A DNA stretch of 32,345 nt from Helicobacter sp. GTDB taxonomy: Bacteria; Campylobacterota; Campylobacteria; Campylobacterales; Helicobacteraceae. A program made the position numbers and the translations under genes. Below the pieces are notes generated by a model. The model worked only from the letters and a program-made list of their open reading frames with translations, did not search any database and had not been told where the DNA came from. The stretch lies in contig JARHZY010000144.1 in assembly GCA_029264655.1 (NCBI GenBank), positions 1 through 32,345 on the forward strand. The letters run 5' to 3'. The stretch's first letter is position 1; every line of letters begins with the position of its first letter. Below are positions 1 through 11,280 of this stretch, one piece after another.

Positions 1-52
1 TAAGTAAGATTCTGTATCTTATTTAGTAAATTTATTTTAGTGGGAGAACATT

Positions 53-163
53 ATGAGTATTAGAGTAAAGATTGCCCTTATTGCAAGTATAATTGTCGTT
101 GTTTCAATGCTTGGGTTAAGCGTTATAAAACAAATCAAAAGAAATTTTAATATTAAACCTTAA
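53..163 (+). pseudogene. Truncated start of a methyl-accepting chemotaxis protein (36 codons, [36 protein letters not shown])
   Basis: ATG with GTGGGAG leader like the two intact MCPs; first transmembrane-helix-like segment, then stop immediately before the next MCP. Confidence 0.5.
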
Positions 164-180
164 AGTGGGAGTATAAATTT

Positions 181-2154
181 ATGAATAGTCTAAAATTTAA
201 AATATCTATGTATTCCAACATACTATTTATTACATCATTGGTAATTTTTGGTATTGTATCTTTTGTGTTTATTAAAAATATATTATTGCAAGAGATTAAA
301 GACCATCAAACACAAATTTTACAAAGTGCAAAAGCTTTTACTGAAAATTTCGACAAAAAGCATATGTTGATTGTTAAAAAGTTTGTCAAACACACTTCAA
401 ATGTCTTAAATGAACATTTTATGTCGCATGAATCAATGCTTAAATATATGGCAACGGAATTAAAGAGCTATAAGGATGCCGCAAACCTGATGGGTGCTTT
501 TATTGCTTTGCTAGATGGGCAGTTAGTTATTTCAGATGCAAGTAGCGATAGAAAAGGGGTTAATGCGGTTATATTTGGAAAGACAAATAATTATGATGCT
601 AGAGAAACAGACTGGTATAGGGCTACCATCTCACAAAGAGAAATATATAAAACTCCAACATACTTAGAGGCTATTTCTAAACAACCAATTATTTCTTATA
701 CTACGCCAATATATAATAAAGAAGATAAACTCATAGCAGTTTTTGGCATTGATATAAGTGCTCAAGATTTAAACAAGCAGTTTAAAGAACTACCCGGTCA
801 TGTGTTTTCTTTTGATTCTGATGGGCAAATTTTTGCCACTAGCAATGATAGTATTAATAACAACACCATAAATACAGAATTATTTAAAAACAATTTAAGT
901 AAGCATGGAGAATTTAATATCTTTGCTTATGAAAAAAATCAAGAGGAGATGTTTGGGCTTTGCACTACTTATAATAAAAAAATTATTTGTGTTACAGATA
1001 GTGCAGATATTATTAAAGAATCTGCAAATAATATAGCTTTTATTCAAACCATAATTGCTATTGTAATCATTATACTTAGTTTATTGTTACTATATTTATT
1101 AACAGATTATTTTTTAAAACCAATAAAAATAATTCAGCATGGATTATTATCTTTCTTTTCTTATGTTAGGAATGAGAGCACAACTTCTGCAATTATAAAA
1201 GTTAATTCAAAAGATGAATTTGGCACAATGGCACAAGCTATCAATGATAATATAGAAAAAACTAAAATAGGACTAGAACAAGATTCTAAAGTAGTAAAGC
1301 AATTAGTGCTTACAACAAAAACAATAGAACAAGGGGATTTAAGCGTAAGAATCACAGAAACACCATATAACCCACAATTAAATGAATTAAAAGAAGTATT
1401 AAATAATATGCTAAACAGCTTACAACAAAAGATAGGTAAAGATTTAAATGAAATTGATCGTGTATTTGAATCTTATACTAAACTAGATTTCACAACAGAA
1501 ATAAAAGATGCAAGTGGTAGAGTAGAAGTTGTAACAAATACTTTAGGTGAAGAAATAAGAAAAATGTTACAAACAAGCCAAAACTTTGCACAAGAACTAG
1601 AATCTAAATCAAAAGATTTAGAGAATGCAGTGCAAACACTTTCGCAAAGTTCAAATACCCAAGCAAGCTCACTGCAGCAAACAGCATCTTCAGTAGAAGA
1701 GATTACCGCATCAATGCAAAGTGTAAGCGGTAGGACAGGAGAAGTAATAAATCAAAGTGAAGATATTAAAAATGTAATAGGAATAATAAGAGATATAGCA
1801 GACCAAACAAATCTATTAGCACTTAATGCAGCAATAGAAGCAGCAAGAGCAGGAGAGCATGGTAGAGGCTTTGCAGTTGTTGCAGATGAAGTAAGAAAGC
1901 TAGCAGAACGCACTCAAAAGAGTTTGGGAGAGATAGAGGCAAATACAAATATATTAGTGCAAAGTATCAACGATATGGCACAAAGCATAAAAGAGCAAGC
2001 ACAAGGTATCGGGCAAATAAATGAAGCAGTATCACAATTAGAAGCCGCTACGCATAAAAATGTAGAGATTGCTAACCGCTCACAAGAAATAAGCATAGCA
2101 GTAGATTCTATTGCAACAAAAATATTAGATGATGTAAATCAAAAGAAATTCTAA
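181..2154 (+). CDS. Methyl-accepting chemotaxis protein (N-terminal TM, Cache-type periplasmic domain, HAMP-like region, MCP signalling domain)
   Basis: 657-aa ORF; signature [51 protein letters not shown]. Confidence 0.95.
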   Translation: MNSLKFKISMYSNILFITSLVIFGIVSFVFIKNILLQEIKDHQTQILQSAKAFTENFDKKHMLIVKKFVKHTSNVLNEHFMSHESMLKYMATELKSYKDAANLMGAFIALLDGQLVISDASSDRKGVNAVIFGKTNNYDARETDWYRATISQREIYKTPTYLEAISKQPIISYTTPIYNKEDKLIAVFGIDISAQDLNKQFKELPGHVFSFDSDGQIFATSNDSINNNTINTELFKNNLSKHGEFNIFAYEKNQEEMFGLCTTYNKKIICVTDSADIIKESANNIAFIQTIIAIVIIILSLLLLYLLTDYFLKPIKIIQHGLLSFFSYVRNESTTSAIIKVNSKDEFGTMAQAINDNIEKTKIGLEQDSKVVKQLVLTTKTIEQGDLSVRITETPYNPQLNELKEVLNNMLNSLQQKIGKDLNEIDRVFESYTKLDFTTEIKDASGRVEVVTNTLGEEIRKMLQTSQNFAQELESKSKDLENAVQTLSQSSNTQASSLQQTASSVEEITASMQSVSGRTGEVINQSEDIKNVIGIIRDIADQTNLLALNAAIEAARAGEHGRGFAVVADEVRKLAERTQKSLGEIEANTNILVQSINDMAQSIKEQAQGIGQINEAVSQLEAATHKNVEIANRSQEISIAVDSIATKILDDVNQKKF

Positions 2155-2544
2155 TACTATATTTTTGGTTTTGTTTGATTTTTTTGTATTGCACCATAAG
2201 TAATGTATTGTTGTAAAACTAATGTGTTTGCAATAAAATACTGCTTATTAAAGTTTATTGTGAAACCAATTAGATTTGTTTATAGGGTAGGTTATAGGTT
2301 TGCATTTTGTAGAGTTTTGTTGGTTAAAATACACAAAATTCATATAAGCTTAACTATGGATTAAATAAGTGGCATAATGCATAAAACATTGTCATATAAT
2401 TAAAGATTCTAGACTTTAGATGAAAAAAGTTTTAAAGAGAATTGGATTGCATGAAATTCTTTGCATATTGTAAAACTATTTTAGCAACATTGTATTTATA
2501 CAACTTCGTTATAATGCGTGTATTAAATTAATAAAGGATAGATA

Positions 2545-3714
2545 ATGAATATTACAACACTGCAGCCTTTTAATAAAGAGGAATTTGAGCGTATGGGACT
2601 TCTTTGGCATACAGACCCAGATAATACAGATTATATTAGCAATGAGCTTATTCATGTGAGTGAGAGTGAGGCTGATGCGTATTATAATGCATGTAATGAA
2701 TTATATGATATGTATGTAGAGGCTGCTAGCTATGTCATTCAAAATAATCTTTTTTATGAGCTTGATATACCAAATTCACTCATTGATATAATTGTGCAGA
2801 GTTTTGAAGAAGATGTCCATTGGCATATTTATGGTCGCTTTGATTTAGCAGGTGGGCTTGATGGCAGTCCAATTAAACTTTTAGAGTTTAATGCTGATAC
2901 ACCGACTATGCTTTATGAGAGTGCAGCTGTGCAATATGCACTTTTAAAAGCAAATGGTTATGATGGTGATGCACAATTTAATAATATTTATACAGCAATT
3001 TCACAAAATTTCCAACGCCTGATTACACTTAGTGATGATATAAGTAATTTTCATGAGATTTATGATGGATGGAAAATTTTGTTTTCAAGCATTCGCGGAA
3101 GCACTGAAGAGGAGAGGACAATAAAATTTTTACAAGATATGGCACATGATGCAGGATTGCAAACAGACTTTTGCTATGTTGATGAAGTGCAATTAAGCTC
3201 TACTGATGGAATCTTCTATAATGATGCAAATTTTGAATTTTGGTTTAAATTTATTCCATGGGAAAATATTAGTATTGATGAGCCAGAATTAGCTTTAATT
3301 ATTAATGATATTATGGCAAACCAAAAGGCAATATTTTTAAATCCCGCTTATACTATTCTTTTTCAAAGCAAACGTATTTTAAAGATTTTATGGGATTTAT
3401 ACCCTAACCATCCATTGTTGCTTGAAACTAGTTATGAACCACTTACTAAGAAGCAGGTAAAAAAACATGCCTTTGGTAGAGAAGGTGCAAATGTAAGCAT
3501 TTTAGATGCAAATGGTAAACCCATTGCAACAAAAGATGGCGAATATGCAAACCATAAACCAATTTATCAAGAATTTTATCCATTAAATACACATAATGGT
3601 TCATTCTATCAAGCAAATGTGTTTTTCGCTTTTGAAGCTTGTGGGTTGGGCTTTAGAAAAGGTAGTGAAATTATTGATAATTATTCAAAATTTGTAAGCC
3701 ATGTTATTGCCTAG
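2545..3714 (+). CDS. Glutathionylspermidine synthase family protein (GspS synthetase-like, ATP-grasp)
   Basis: 389-aa ORF with RBS AAAGGATAG; family-like motifs GRFDLAGGLDGSPIKLLEFNADTPT, GREGANVSI, YQEFYPL. Confidence 0.85.
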   Translation: MNITTLQPFNKEEFERMGLLWHTDPDNTDYISNELIHVSESEADAYYNACNELYDMYVEAASYVIQNNLFYELDIPNSLIDIIVQSFEEDVHWHIYGRFDLAGGLDGSPIKLLEFNADTPTMLYESAAVQYALLKANGYDGDAQFNNIYTAISQNFQRLITLSDDISNFHEIYDGWKILFSSIRGSTEEERTIKFLQDMAHDAGLQTDFCYVDEVQLSSTDGIFYNDANFEFWFKFIPWENISIDEPELALIINDIMANQKAIFLNPAYTILFQSKRILKILWDLYPNHPLLLETSYEPLTKKQVKKHAFGREGANVSILDANGKPIATKDGEYANHKPIYQEFYPLNTHNGSFYQANVFFAFEACGLGFRKGSEIIDNYSKFVSHVIA

Positions 3715-4323
3715 TATGGATTTCTAAAGGAGATATAAAATATTATTTTAGCTTTGCATGGCAGTTTTTGTTATTGCAAAAGAGTAATATGCTATGTTGA
3801 TTTTTCTTGCAATAAAGTAATTTTTCTTATCGAAGATGCCTTATAGTTGGAGTAAGGTTTATTATTTTATCGTAAATCTTTAAATCCATGTATTTTATAA
3901 TATCACTTTGATTTACTCCAAAATAATTTCATAGTTTTATAAATATTTTTATCAATATTTTAATAAAATAAATATTTATGGTATTATTGGATATATGTTA
4001 GGTTTTTTGTAGTTTTGTGTTATTACAAACACATGTTTATAGGAATATATAAGACTACATACTTTATTCCAATAGTGAATGTTGAGAGATTGGTAGATGG
4101 TATTAGTAAAAAGCGTTGGGTAGTGTAATTTAAAATTATGCTATGTTTCATTTGTATCAACAAACTTAATAATAGAGCTTTTAGAATCAAAGCAATATAG
4201 AACACAAAGAGATAGTATATAGGAGTTTATAATATTATTTAGTAGGGTGGCGGGCAAAAATGCTTACAAAAATCCTATGAACATACGATATTTAAGTTTT
4301 ATTATTAAGGAGTATCTCCCAAT

Positions 4324-5172
4324 ATGAAAATGATTGATTGCGTAATTATTCCCGCACGAGGTGGGAGTAAAAGGATTCCAAAAAAGAATATGCAACCTTT
4401 TTGTGGCATACCTATGCTTGAACGAAGTATTCAACTTGCACAAATGGTTAGTGATTGTGTAATTGTAAGTAGCGATGATTCTGCAATACTTGACTTTGCT
4501 AAAAGGCTTGGGGCTTATACTATATTACGCGATGCATCTCTTGCAAGTGATACAACACCTACACTTCCTGTTATTACAAATGCTATTATACCTTTTCTTG
4601 ATGAGGAGGCGGGGCATTTTATGGCAGGATATGCCACCACACCAACAACTCCATATACAAAAGATTCTAAGAATACACAATGCAAACAACATAGCAATAC
4701 GCAACAAGAAATATCTACACCTTGTTTTGATGGTAATCTATTTGATAGTATTCCATTGCAAATTACCCTGCATTCAACAATATTATGTCTTTATGCAACC
4801 GCTATGTTTGCCACAAAAGATATACTTTTAGAATCTTATGCAATGCTTGCAAAATATCCGCAAGCTAGTTATATTGTTGCTATGCTTGAAGCTTCAAAAG
4901 TTTTCCGTAGTTTTACTTGCACAGATAAAGGCTTTTTGCAGTTTTTATTTCCAGATTTTATCAATACACGTTCGCAGGATTTGCCGCAAGCATTTCTTGA
5001 TGCTGGGCAATTTTATCTTGGATATGCAAAGAGCTTTTTAGCACAGATTCCATTGCTTGGGCAAAGTAGCATGGGTATCACTTTACAATATGCCCATGAT
5101 ATTGATACAATGTTTGATTTAATGGTTGCCCAAAGTCTTTTTACGCATATTCATAATAACAATAAGGTATAA
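4324..5172 (+). CDS. pseF: Pseudaminic acid cytidylyltransferase (CMP-pseudaminic acid synthetase) with an internal polar insertion
   Basis: IIPARGGSKRIPKKNMQPFCGIPML N-terminal signature of CMP-sugar synthetases; directly upstream of PseG-PseH. Confidence 0.88.
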   Translation: MKMIDCVIIPARGGSKRIPKKNMQPFCGIPMLERSIQLAQMVSDCVIVSSDDSAILDFAKRLGAYTILRDASLASDTTPTLPVITNAIIPFLDEEAGHFMAGYATTPTTPYTKDSKNTQCKQHSNTQQEISTPCFDGNLFDSIPLQITLHSTILCLYATAMFATKDILLESYAMLAKYPQASYIVAMLEASKVFRSFTCTDKGFLQFLFPDFINTRSQDLPQAFLDAGQFYLGYAKSFLAQIPLLGQSSMGITLQYAHDIDTMFDLMVAQSLFTHIHNNNKV

Positions 5173-5173
5173 T

Positions 5174-6862
5174 ATGGTAATACGCATATTAACAGAAAAT
5201 CAAAAAGGGCTTGGTTTAGGACATGTTGCAAGGTGCTATAATCTTGCACGTATATTTGTTGCAATGGGATATAGTGTTGATCTTTTTATACGCGGTGATT
5301 CTAGTTTCCAAACTTTTATTCAAAAACAAGGTAAAATTATTAACAAGCAAGCACAATGCTATCCACTTGCATTACAATGGGAAGAAATAATCAATCCTTT
5401 ATTGTTAGAAAGTGATATTTGTATTATTGATAGTTATATCATACATGATTTTACCTCCTTTTTACACTCTAGCAAAGTGCTTGTTTTGTTTGATGATGAT
5501 GGGAGGCATATAGCATTTTTATCAGAATATCTTGACAAAAAGAAACATAATGTTAATATTGCAACAATGCAAGCAGAAGTCTTTTTATTGAATCCTAATG
5601 GTTTTTATACAACGCAAAATCTTAACCAACACTTACGCCAACATATTTTTTCAGGTTTGCAATATGCACTTTTACATCCTTGCTTTCATGATACAAAGCT
5701 TATGGATACAATGCGTTGCTATGATTTTTTTGTATGTTTGGGTGGTGAAGATGCAGATGACAAAAGTGCAACAATTTTTACACAATTGCAAGCATTTGCA
5801 AAAAGCATTGTAGTAGTGGTGGGGGCAAATTATAAGGGTAGTTTGCTCTATTCGCAATATATGTGCCAAGAAGTTAATATAGTAGATTCTATGCAGCCAT
5901 ATAAAATTTATCATAATATTTCACAAGAGTATATGGCAGAGCTTATGGCTTTATCAAAGCATTGTATTGTGTCTGGTGGCGGGATTATTTTTGAAGCATT
6001 AAAACTTTGCCCAAAGGTATTTGCTCTCAATATTGCAACAAACCAAGATATACAAATTGCAATGCTTGTAGCACAAAATCTTATTACAACCATTACTCTA
6101 CCACTACAGCAGACATATTTTATGCAAATAGCATGCCATGAGAATGGTATATCGCATGGTGAAAATATTGTATGTAATGTAGAGATTGGGACACAACTAT
6201 ATGAATTTGCTTCACAGCTTGCATTTAAAGCTTTAAACAAAACACTCCAAGCCAACCAACATAAAAAGGCACAAAATTTTTCTTTTCATACATATCGTGC
6301 TATTGATTTTTGTAATCTCTCAAGCAGCGAAGCTATGCGTGTATTAACATACCGCAACCATCCATTTGTGCGTGAACGCATGTATGGCAATAATACTATT
6401 AGCACACAAACACATTATAATTTTTTGCAATCTCTGCACAACGATGAGCATTCTCGCTATTTTCTCGTGCAAGATTCAATAGCTATGCAAACTACTAGTG
6501 ATACACAAACTTATGATATAGGAGTTATTAGTTTTTCACGGATAAATTTAAAACATAGGCATGCATATCTTGGAATCTATAAAAACCCTTTATTGAAGCC
6601 AACAAAAGGGAAGAGGTATGGGCATTATCTTATGCAAATGATACAACACATTGCATTTTGCCATTACAATCTTTATATGTTGTATCTTGAAGTAGTAGCA
6701 ACTAATACTAGTGCAATAAGATTTTATGAAAAAGAAGGATTTCATATGCTTGGTGTATTGCAGAATGCTTTTAGAATCTATGAGCATAATAATGAAACTT
6801 TTCATGATGTATTGCTTTATGGTATGCAGAATCCAAATATGCAACATTGCCTTAATACTTAA
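5174..6862 (+). CDS. PseG-PseH fusion: UDP-2,4-diacetamido-2,4,6-trideoxy-beta-L-altropyranose hydrolase fused to a PseH-like GNAT N-acetyltransferase
   Basis: ATG at 5174 is in frame with the listed ORF (5126) and 1 nt after the pseF stop. N-terminal RILTENQKGLGLGHVARCYNLA (PseG); C-terminal RNHPFVRERMYGN...YLEVVATNTSAIRFYEKEGF (PseH/GNAT). Confidence 0.87.
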   Translation: MVIRILTENQKGLGLGHVARCYNLARIFVAMGYSVDLFIRGDSSFQTFIQKQGKIINKQAQCYPLALQWEEIINPLLLESDICIIDSYIIHDFTSFLHSSKVLVLFDDDGRHIAFLSEYLDKKKHNVNIATMQAEVFLLNPNGFYTTQNLNQHLRQHIFSGLQYALLHPCFHDTKLMDTMRCYDFFVCLGGEDADDKSATIFTQLQAFAKSIVVVVGANYKGSLLYSQYMCQEVNIVDSMQPYKIYHNISQEYMAELMALSKHCIVSGGGIIFEALKLCPKVFALNIATNQDIQIAMLVAQNLITTITLPLQQTYFMQIACHENGISHGENIVCNVEIGTQLYEFASQLAFKALNKTLQANQHKKAQNFSFHTYRAIDFCNLSSSEAMRVLTYRNHPFVRERMYGNNTISTQTHYNFLQSLHNDEHSRYFLVQDSIAMQTTSDTQTYDIGVISFSRINLKHRHAYLGIYKNPLLKPTKGKRYGHYLMQMIQHIAFCHYNLYMLYLEVVATNTSAIRFYEKEGFHMLGVLQNAFRIYEHNNETFHDVLLYGMQNPNMQHCLNT

Positions 6863-6992
6863 GTATTGTTTGGATATTATCAAAAATAGAGTATGATTCA
6901 CATATTTAATTAATAAACAATATATAAATATTTTTTATTAAGGTGTTGTAATGGTATTTTATATATGTTTTTATTGCTAATGTTGAAGTATT

Positions 6993-7333
6993 TTAAAAAA
7001 CCAAATATTTCTTATTATTTTCTTTAATTTCTCCTGTTTCTATCTCGCAAGAATTATCATCACTATGTAAAATAGCTAATAAACTTCGTCTTTAGTATTT
7101 ATATATACAATTAATGTGAAGCCTATTTATTTAGTTATCTGTAAAATACCTATTCTATCATCATATATATCGCTATTGTATATTTTTTTATGTTGTTGGC
7201 AAAAAGCATCGCCTATCTTTAGGATACTTTTATTTGTAGTCTTAAAATATCCATATTTTATAAGGTTTTTATCTTTTGTTGGGCTAAAAACCATATTTCT
7301 CTTTATTTTGTTACTAGCAACATAAATTATGGG
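6993..7333 (-). pseudogene. Possible decayed minus-strand gene: two short open segments in different frames
   Basis: Minus 7333-7127 reads PIIYVASNKIKRNMVFSPTKDKNLIKYGYFKTTNKSILKIGDAFCQQHKKIYNSDIYDDRIGILQITK*; minus 7091-6993 reads RRSLLAILHSDDNSCEIETGEIKENNKKYLVF*. Composition looks protein-like, no family recognised. Confidence 0.3.
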
Positions 7334-7682
7334 CTATTTGCCTATTTACTTGATTGTGTTGCAACTATTCTGTTTTTTTAGATGTGATTATGTATGTGCT
7401 AAATTTAAGTGCAAGCATGAAGTGCTGTGATTATTGGAATCTTATATTTATAGAGTAAATGTTACTAAATTCTACATTATATTATATATGCTGTTAAATT
7501 ATACGGAAAACACTTATTATAGTCATTTCATGCAATGTGTATTGCCATTTTTTTGTTCCATATCAAAAAAAAAAACAACTTTATGTTATAGAAACATAAA
7601 AATTAACTTGTATTTTTATTTTTTTATTGTTAAAATGATAAAGTTCATGTATTTTTTTGAATTTTTGCTGGGAGTATAAAAT

Positions 7683-9773
7683 ATGATTTTTTCTCGTCTT
7701 CGTATAGGGACAAAAATATCTGGAGTGGTTGTGCTGATTATGGCGATAGCTATGGTTGGGCTTTCTTGGATTATTGCTTTTGGGGCTAAAAAAGCACTTG
7801 AGAATGAAGCTGAAAAGCTTCTTCAAATAGCGTCCGCACGTTATGCAAATTTTGTTTATTCTATCGTTTCTGATGGATTTATTTCGGTAAATACTATACA
7901 GGGAGTAACAAATACTATTTTTGAAAATGCTATAGTGCCAAGAGAAACGCAATTACTTAATGTTATTGATAATATGGTGGATCATAACCAACACATCACT
8001 TTTGGTTATATTTATATTAAAGATGCATCAAATATAAAACTAAAAGAAAACTCTAAATCAATCACAAGTAATGGTGAGATTCTTATGATTATTGATGATA
8101 GGGATATAGAAAATATAGGTGGAACACAACAGGTTACCCCTGATTACAAAATTTTAAATACGCAAGCTTTTGAAGATGCAATGAGGAGTGATAAGATTGC
8201 GTTTGGTAATGCAATACCAATGAATATTGCTGGCACAGAAGTGTTTGCGGTGAATATTGTTGCACCAATTTATAATGCAGAGAAGAAAAAAATAGGTGTT
8301 ATAGGGGCAACAATAGATTTAAATGTATTAAGAAGTAATTTAGTAGAGCGAGATAGGGCATTTGATGGTGAAATACGTATGCTTATTTCTGATAAGGAGA
8401 CTATTATTTCACATACTAATCCAAATGCTGTGAATAAGAAGCTTACTGAATATAATGCTACTCCACAAGCACAAAAAGTAGGAGAAGCTATAAAAAACCA
8501 CCAAAATGGTATTTTTGAATATTACTCTATTACCAACAAAGCTTTATCAGCTGCCGCTCTTTATAGTTTCCGCATACCCGATACAAATAGATATTGGGGA
8601 ATGCTAACGCTTGTGCCATACGAACAAATAGAAAAACCAGCGTATGAAATCATGCAATATGTTGCTATCGCATGCCTTATTTTTATTGCACTTTCAGCAG
8701 TGCTTGTTGCAGCATATGTAAAATTTAGAGTGAGTATTCGTCTTACAAAAGTGCAAAACTATCTTTTTGATTTCTTTGCATTTCTACGTTATGAGAAAAA
8801 TGAAGTTCCAGACTATAAAATAATAGCACGAGATGAAATAGGAGAAATGGCAGAAGCTATAAAAAATAATATTGCTTTTATCCAAAAAGGAATTACGCAA
8901 GATAGGATGGTTGTCAAAGAAACCATTAATGCAGTGCAAGATATAGAAAAAGGGGATTTTATGGTAAGTATCAATAATACACCAAATAACCCTGAACTTG
9001 TCAAATTAGCTTCTGCACTTAATGATATGTTAAATGTATTAAGACAAAAAGTTGGTTCAAATATGAATAGCATTAGCAAGGTATTTGAAAGTTATAAAAA
9101 TCTTGATTTTACTATTTCGATTGAAAACGCTATTGGTAGTGTAGAAACGATGACAAATATTTTAGGAAATGAAATCAAAATTATGCTACAGGCTTCTTCT
9201 GGCTTTGCTGATGTTCTCACAAAACAAAGCGGTGAGTTGCAATCTTCAATGGATCGCCTTATTGAATCAAGTAATTTTCAAGCTAATTCACTCCAAGAGA
9301 GTGCATCTGCAATAGAAGAAATTACTGCTTCTATGCAAAATGTAAGTGAGAAGACAAACGAGCTCACCGCACAATCAGAAGATATTAAAAGCGTGATTGA
9401 AATCATACGCGATATAGCAGATCAAACAAACTTATTAGCACTTAACGCAGCAATAGAAGCAGCAAGGGCAGGGGAGCATGGTAGGGGCTTTGCAGTAGTT
9501 GCAGATGAAGTAAGAAAACTAGCAGAGAGAACACAGAAGTCATTAGGAGAGATTGAAGCAAATGTAAATCTTCTTGTGCAGTCTGTTAGTGATATGGCAT
9601 CCTCTATTAAAGAGCAAACAGAAGGAATAGCCCAGATTAATGACGCAGTAGCACAACTTGAGAATATTACCCAAGATAATGTTTCAATTGCCAACCACAC
9701 AAGTGCTATTACCCAAGATGTGGGCTGTGTTGCCCAAGAAATCTTTAATGATGTGCATAAAAAGAAATTTTAG
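7683..9773 (+). CDS. Methyl-accepting chemotaxis protein (dCache-like periplasmic domain)
   Basis: 696-aa ORF; GGGAG leader; same MCP signalling hairpin as the 181-2154 gene; same C-terminal KKF tail. Confidence 0.95.
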   Translation: MIFSRLRIGTKISGVVVLIMAIAMVGLSWIIAFGAKKALENEAEKLLQIASARYANFVYSIVSDGFISVNTIQGVTNTIFENAIVPRETQLLNVIDNMVDHNQHITFGYIYIKDASNIKLKENSKSITSNGEILMIIDDRDIENIGGTQQVTPDYKILNTQAFEDAMRSDKIAFGNAIPMNIAGTEVFAVNIVAPIYNAEKKKIGVIGATIDLNVLRSNLVERDRAFDGEIRMLISDKETIISHTNPNAVNKKLTEYNATPQAQKVGEAIKNHQNGIFEYYSITNKALSAAALYSFRIPDTNRYWGMLTLVPYEQIEKPAYEIMQYVAIACLIFIALSAVLVAAYVKFRVSIRLTKVQNYLFDFFAFLRYEKNEVPDYKIIARDEIGEMAEAIKNNIAFIQKGITQDRMVVKETINAVQDIEKGDFMVSINNTPNNPELVKLASALNDMLNVLRQKVGSNMNSISKVFESYKNLDFTISIENAIGSVETMTNILGNEIKIMLQASSGFADVLTKQSGELQSSMDRLIESSNFQANSLQESASAIEEITASMQNVSEKTNELTAQSEDIKSVIEIIRDIADQTNLLALNAAIEAARAGEHGRGFAVVADEVRKLAERTQKSLGEIEANVNLLVQSVSDMASSIKEQTEGIAQINDAVAQLENITQDNVSIANHTSAITQDVGCVAQEIFNDVHKKKF

Positions 9774-10327
9774 TTCTATGCAGCTAGAATCTAGTCAATA
9801 AGGATTACTTATTTGACGATAGAAATATTTTTTTATTTCTTTTTTTATCCACTCTCAATATAAAAAGCTATATTTTATAGCTAAAGGATAATTACTTATA
9901 CTTTAGCAGTTAAAAACTTGACAAGGCATTTGATATAATGTCAAAATATAATCCTACATAATTGTTTAGCAAGATAAATCCTATGGATTTTAAAGACAGG
10001 CTTTTAATGTATTGAGAATGCTTGTTTGAAATAAAAATTGTTTAATGCTAATATAGATGGAATCTATTTGACATGGGTGCTAGCCAATGCTTTTGCTTAT
10101 TGTGGTTATAGAGGCAATATTATTACTAAATTTTAGTTACAATAATAATTCTATATCCATAGTTATAAATATTTTTTAGAGTAAATAAAGCTCTGTAATT
10201 GCGATTATAGATTCTATACTTGGAGTATGAAGCCTTTTTAATGATGGCGATCTCTATTTATATTGCGATATTAGATGAATTTGCTTATATTTATAATAAA
10301 ATTTTCTAAAAGAGTTTATTTTTTAAG

Positions 10328-10333
10328 TATAAT
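10328..10333 (+). promoter_or_regulatory. Putative -10 box (TATAAT) for the 10363-12560 gene cluster
   Basis: AAGTATAATC about 30 nt upstream of ATG 10363. Confidence 0.5.
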
Positions 10334-10362
10334 CAAGCTTTTAAAATTCAGGAAGGATATGC

Positions 10363-10764
10363 ATGTATTCGTATTTGTTTTATGTGATTATGTGGGCAGT
10401 GTGTTTTGTCCTTGTTATACCTGTGCTTATTGTCGGTGTTATTTATGTGTTGTTAAGTAATAAACCACCAAAGCAAGTTGAAAGCACATTGCAAATTATG
10501 TTTAATATCATAAAAGGTGCACAAACAAAAGTTGCTTTTAGTGCCGCACTTGAGCAGTTTAAGGGGAAATATGGGGTATTAAATGATGAAAAAAATTTTG
10601 AATTATGGCTTCAATGTATTAAAGAATTAGCACGTTCAACACATTGGGATACCGATGCAATTGCAAAATTTGGACAAGAACTTGAAGATAAAAATACAAC
10701 ACATGCGAAAAAAATCTCTACTGCTATTGCAACCGTGTTAAAAACAAAAGAGCAAAAAAAATAA
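10363..10764 (+). CDS. Hypothetical protein with one N-terminal transmembrane segment
   Basis: 133-aa ORF, RBS AGGA, hydrophobic N-terminus, positioned directly upstream of coaD. Confidence 0.75.
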   Translation: MYSYLFYVIMWAVCFVLVIPVLIVGVIYVLLSNKPPKQVESTLQIMFNIIKGAQTKVAFSAALEQFKGKYGVLNDEKNFELWLQCIKELARSTHWDTDAIAKFGQELEDKNTTHAKKISTAIATVLKTKEQKK

Positions 10765-10779
10765 TTTCTAAGAGTAAGT

Positions 10780-11280
10780 ATGAATAAATTAGCAATATAT
10801 CCCGGAACATTTGATCCATTAACAAATGGGCATTTAGATATTGTAAAACGTAGTAGTAAAATGTTTGAAAAAGTAGTTATTGCGGTGGCAAGCTCTGAAA
10901 GTAAAAATCCACTTTATAGCTTAGCAGAACGTGAAACAATGATAAATTTAGCATTAGAGGAATATAAACATGAGATTCCAAATGTATGTTGTATTACCTT
11001 TAGTAATCTACTTGCCACATTAGCAGCTGATATGCAGGCAAAAGTAATTATACGAGGTTTGCGTGTTGTTAGCGATTTTGAATATGAATTACAAATGGGA
11101 TATGCCAATGCTTCCCTTAATAACGCATTAGATACAATTTACTTTATGCCTACTTTACAAAACGCCTTTATTAGCTCATCAATTGTGCGGAGTATCATTG
11201 TGCATGGTGGTAAATTTAGCCATCTTGTGCCAAAGAGTATTCATACCTATATACAACAATTACAATCAAAAGAATTATAA
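10780..11280 (+). CDS. coaD: Phosphopantetheine adenylyltransferase
   Basis: [21 protein letters not shown] and [21 protein letters not shown] motifs. Confidence 0.97.
   Translation: MNKLAIYPGTFDPLTNGHLDIVKRSSKMFEKVVIAVASSESKNPLYSLAERETMINLALEEYKHEIPNVCCITFSNLLATLAADMQAKVIIRGLRVVSDFEYELQMGYANASLNNALDTIYFMPTLQNAFISSSIVRSIIVHGGKFSHLVPKSIHTYIQQLQSKEL

Noticed and set aside
3939-3979. Perfect 10-bp inverted repeat ATAAATATTT...AAATATTTAT
   Set aside because: Entirely A/T in a ~75% AT intergenic region; expected by chance and no associated promoter or terminator.
4475-5041. Alternative-frame and antisense ORFs within pseF (4475-4831, 4515-4697, 4525-4707, 4838-5041)
   Set aside because: Shadow ORFs of a well-supported gene with no recognisable protein features.
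7116-7325. 69-aa plus-strand hydrophobic ORF
   Set aside because: Low complexity and antisense to a more protein-like minus-strand frame; likely spurious.
7565-7575. A11 homopolymer about 110 bp upstream of the second MCP
   Set aside because: Could be phase-variable, but such A tracts are common in this base composition and it does not overlap a recognisable promoter element.
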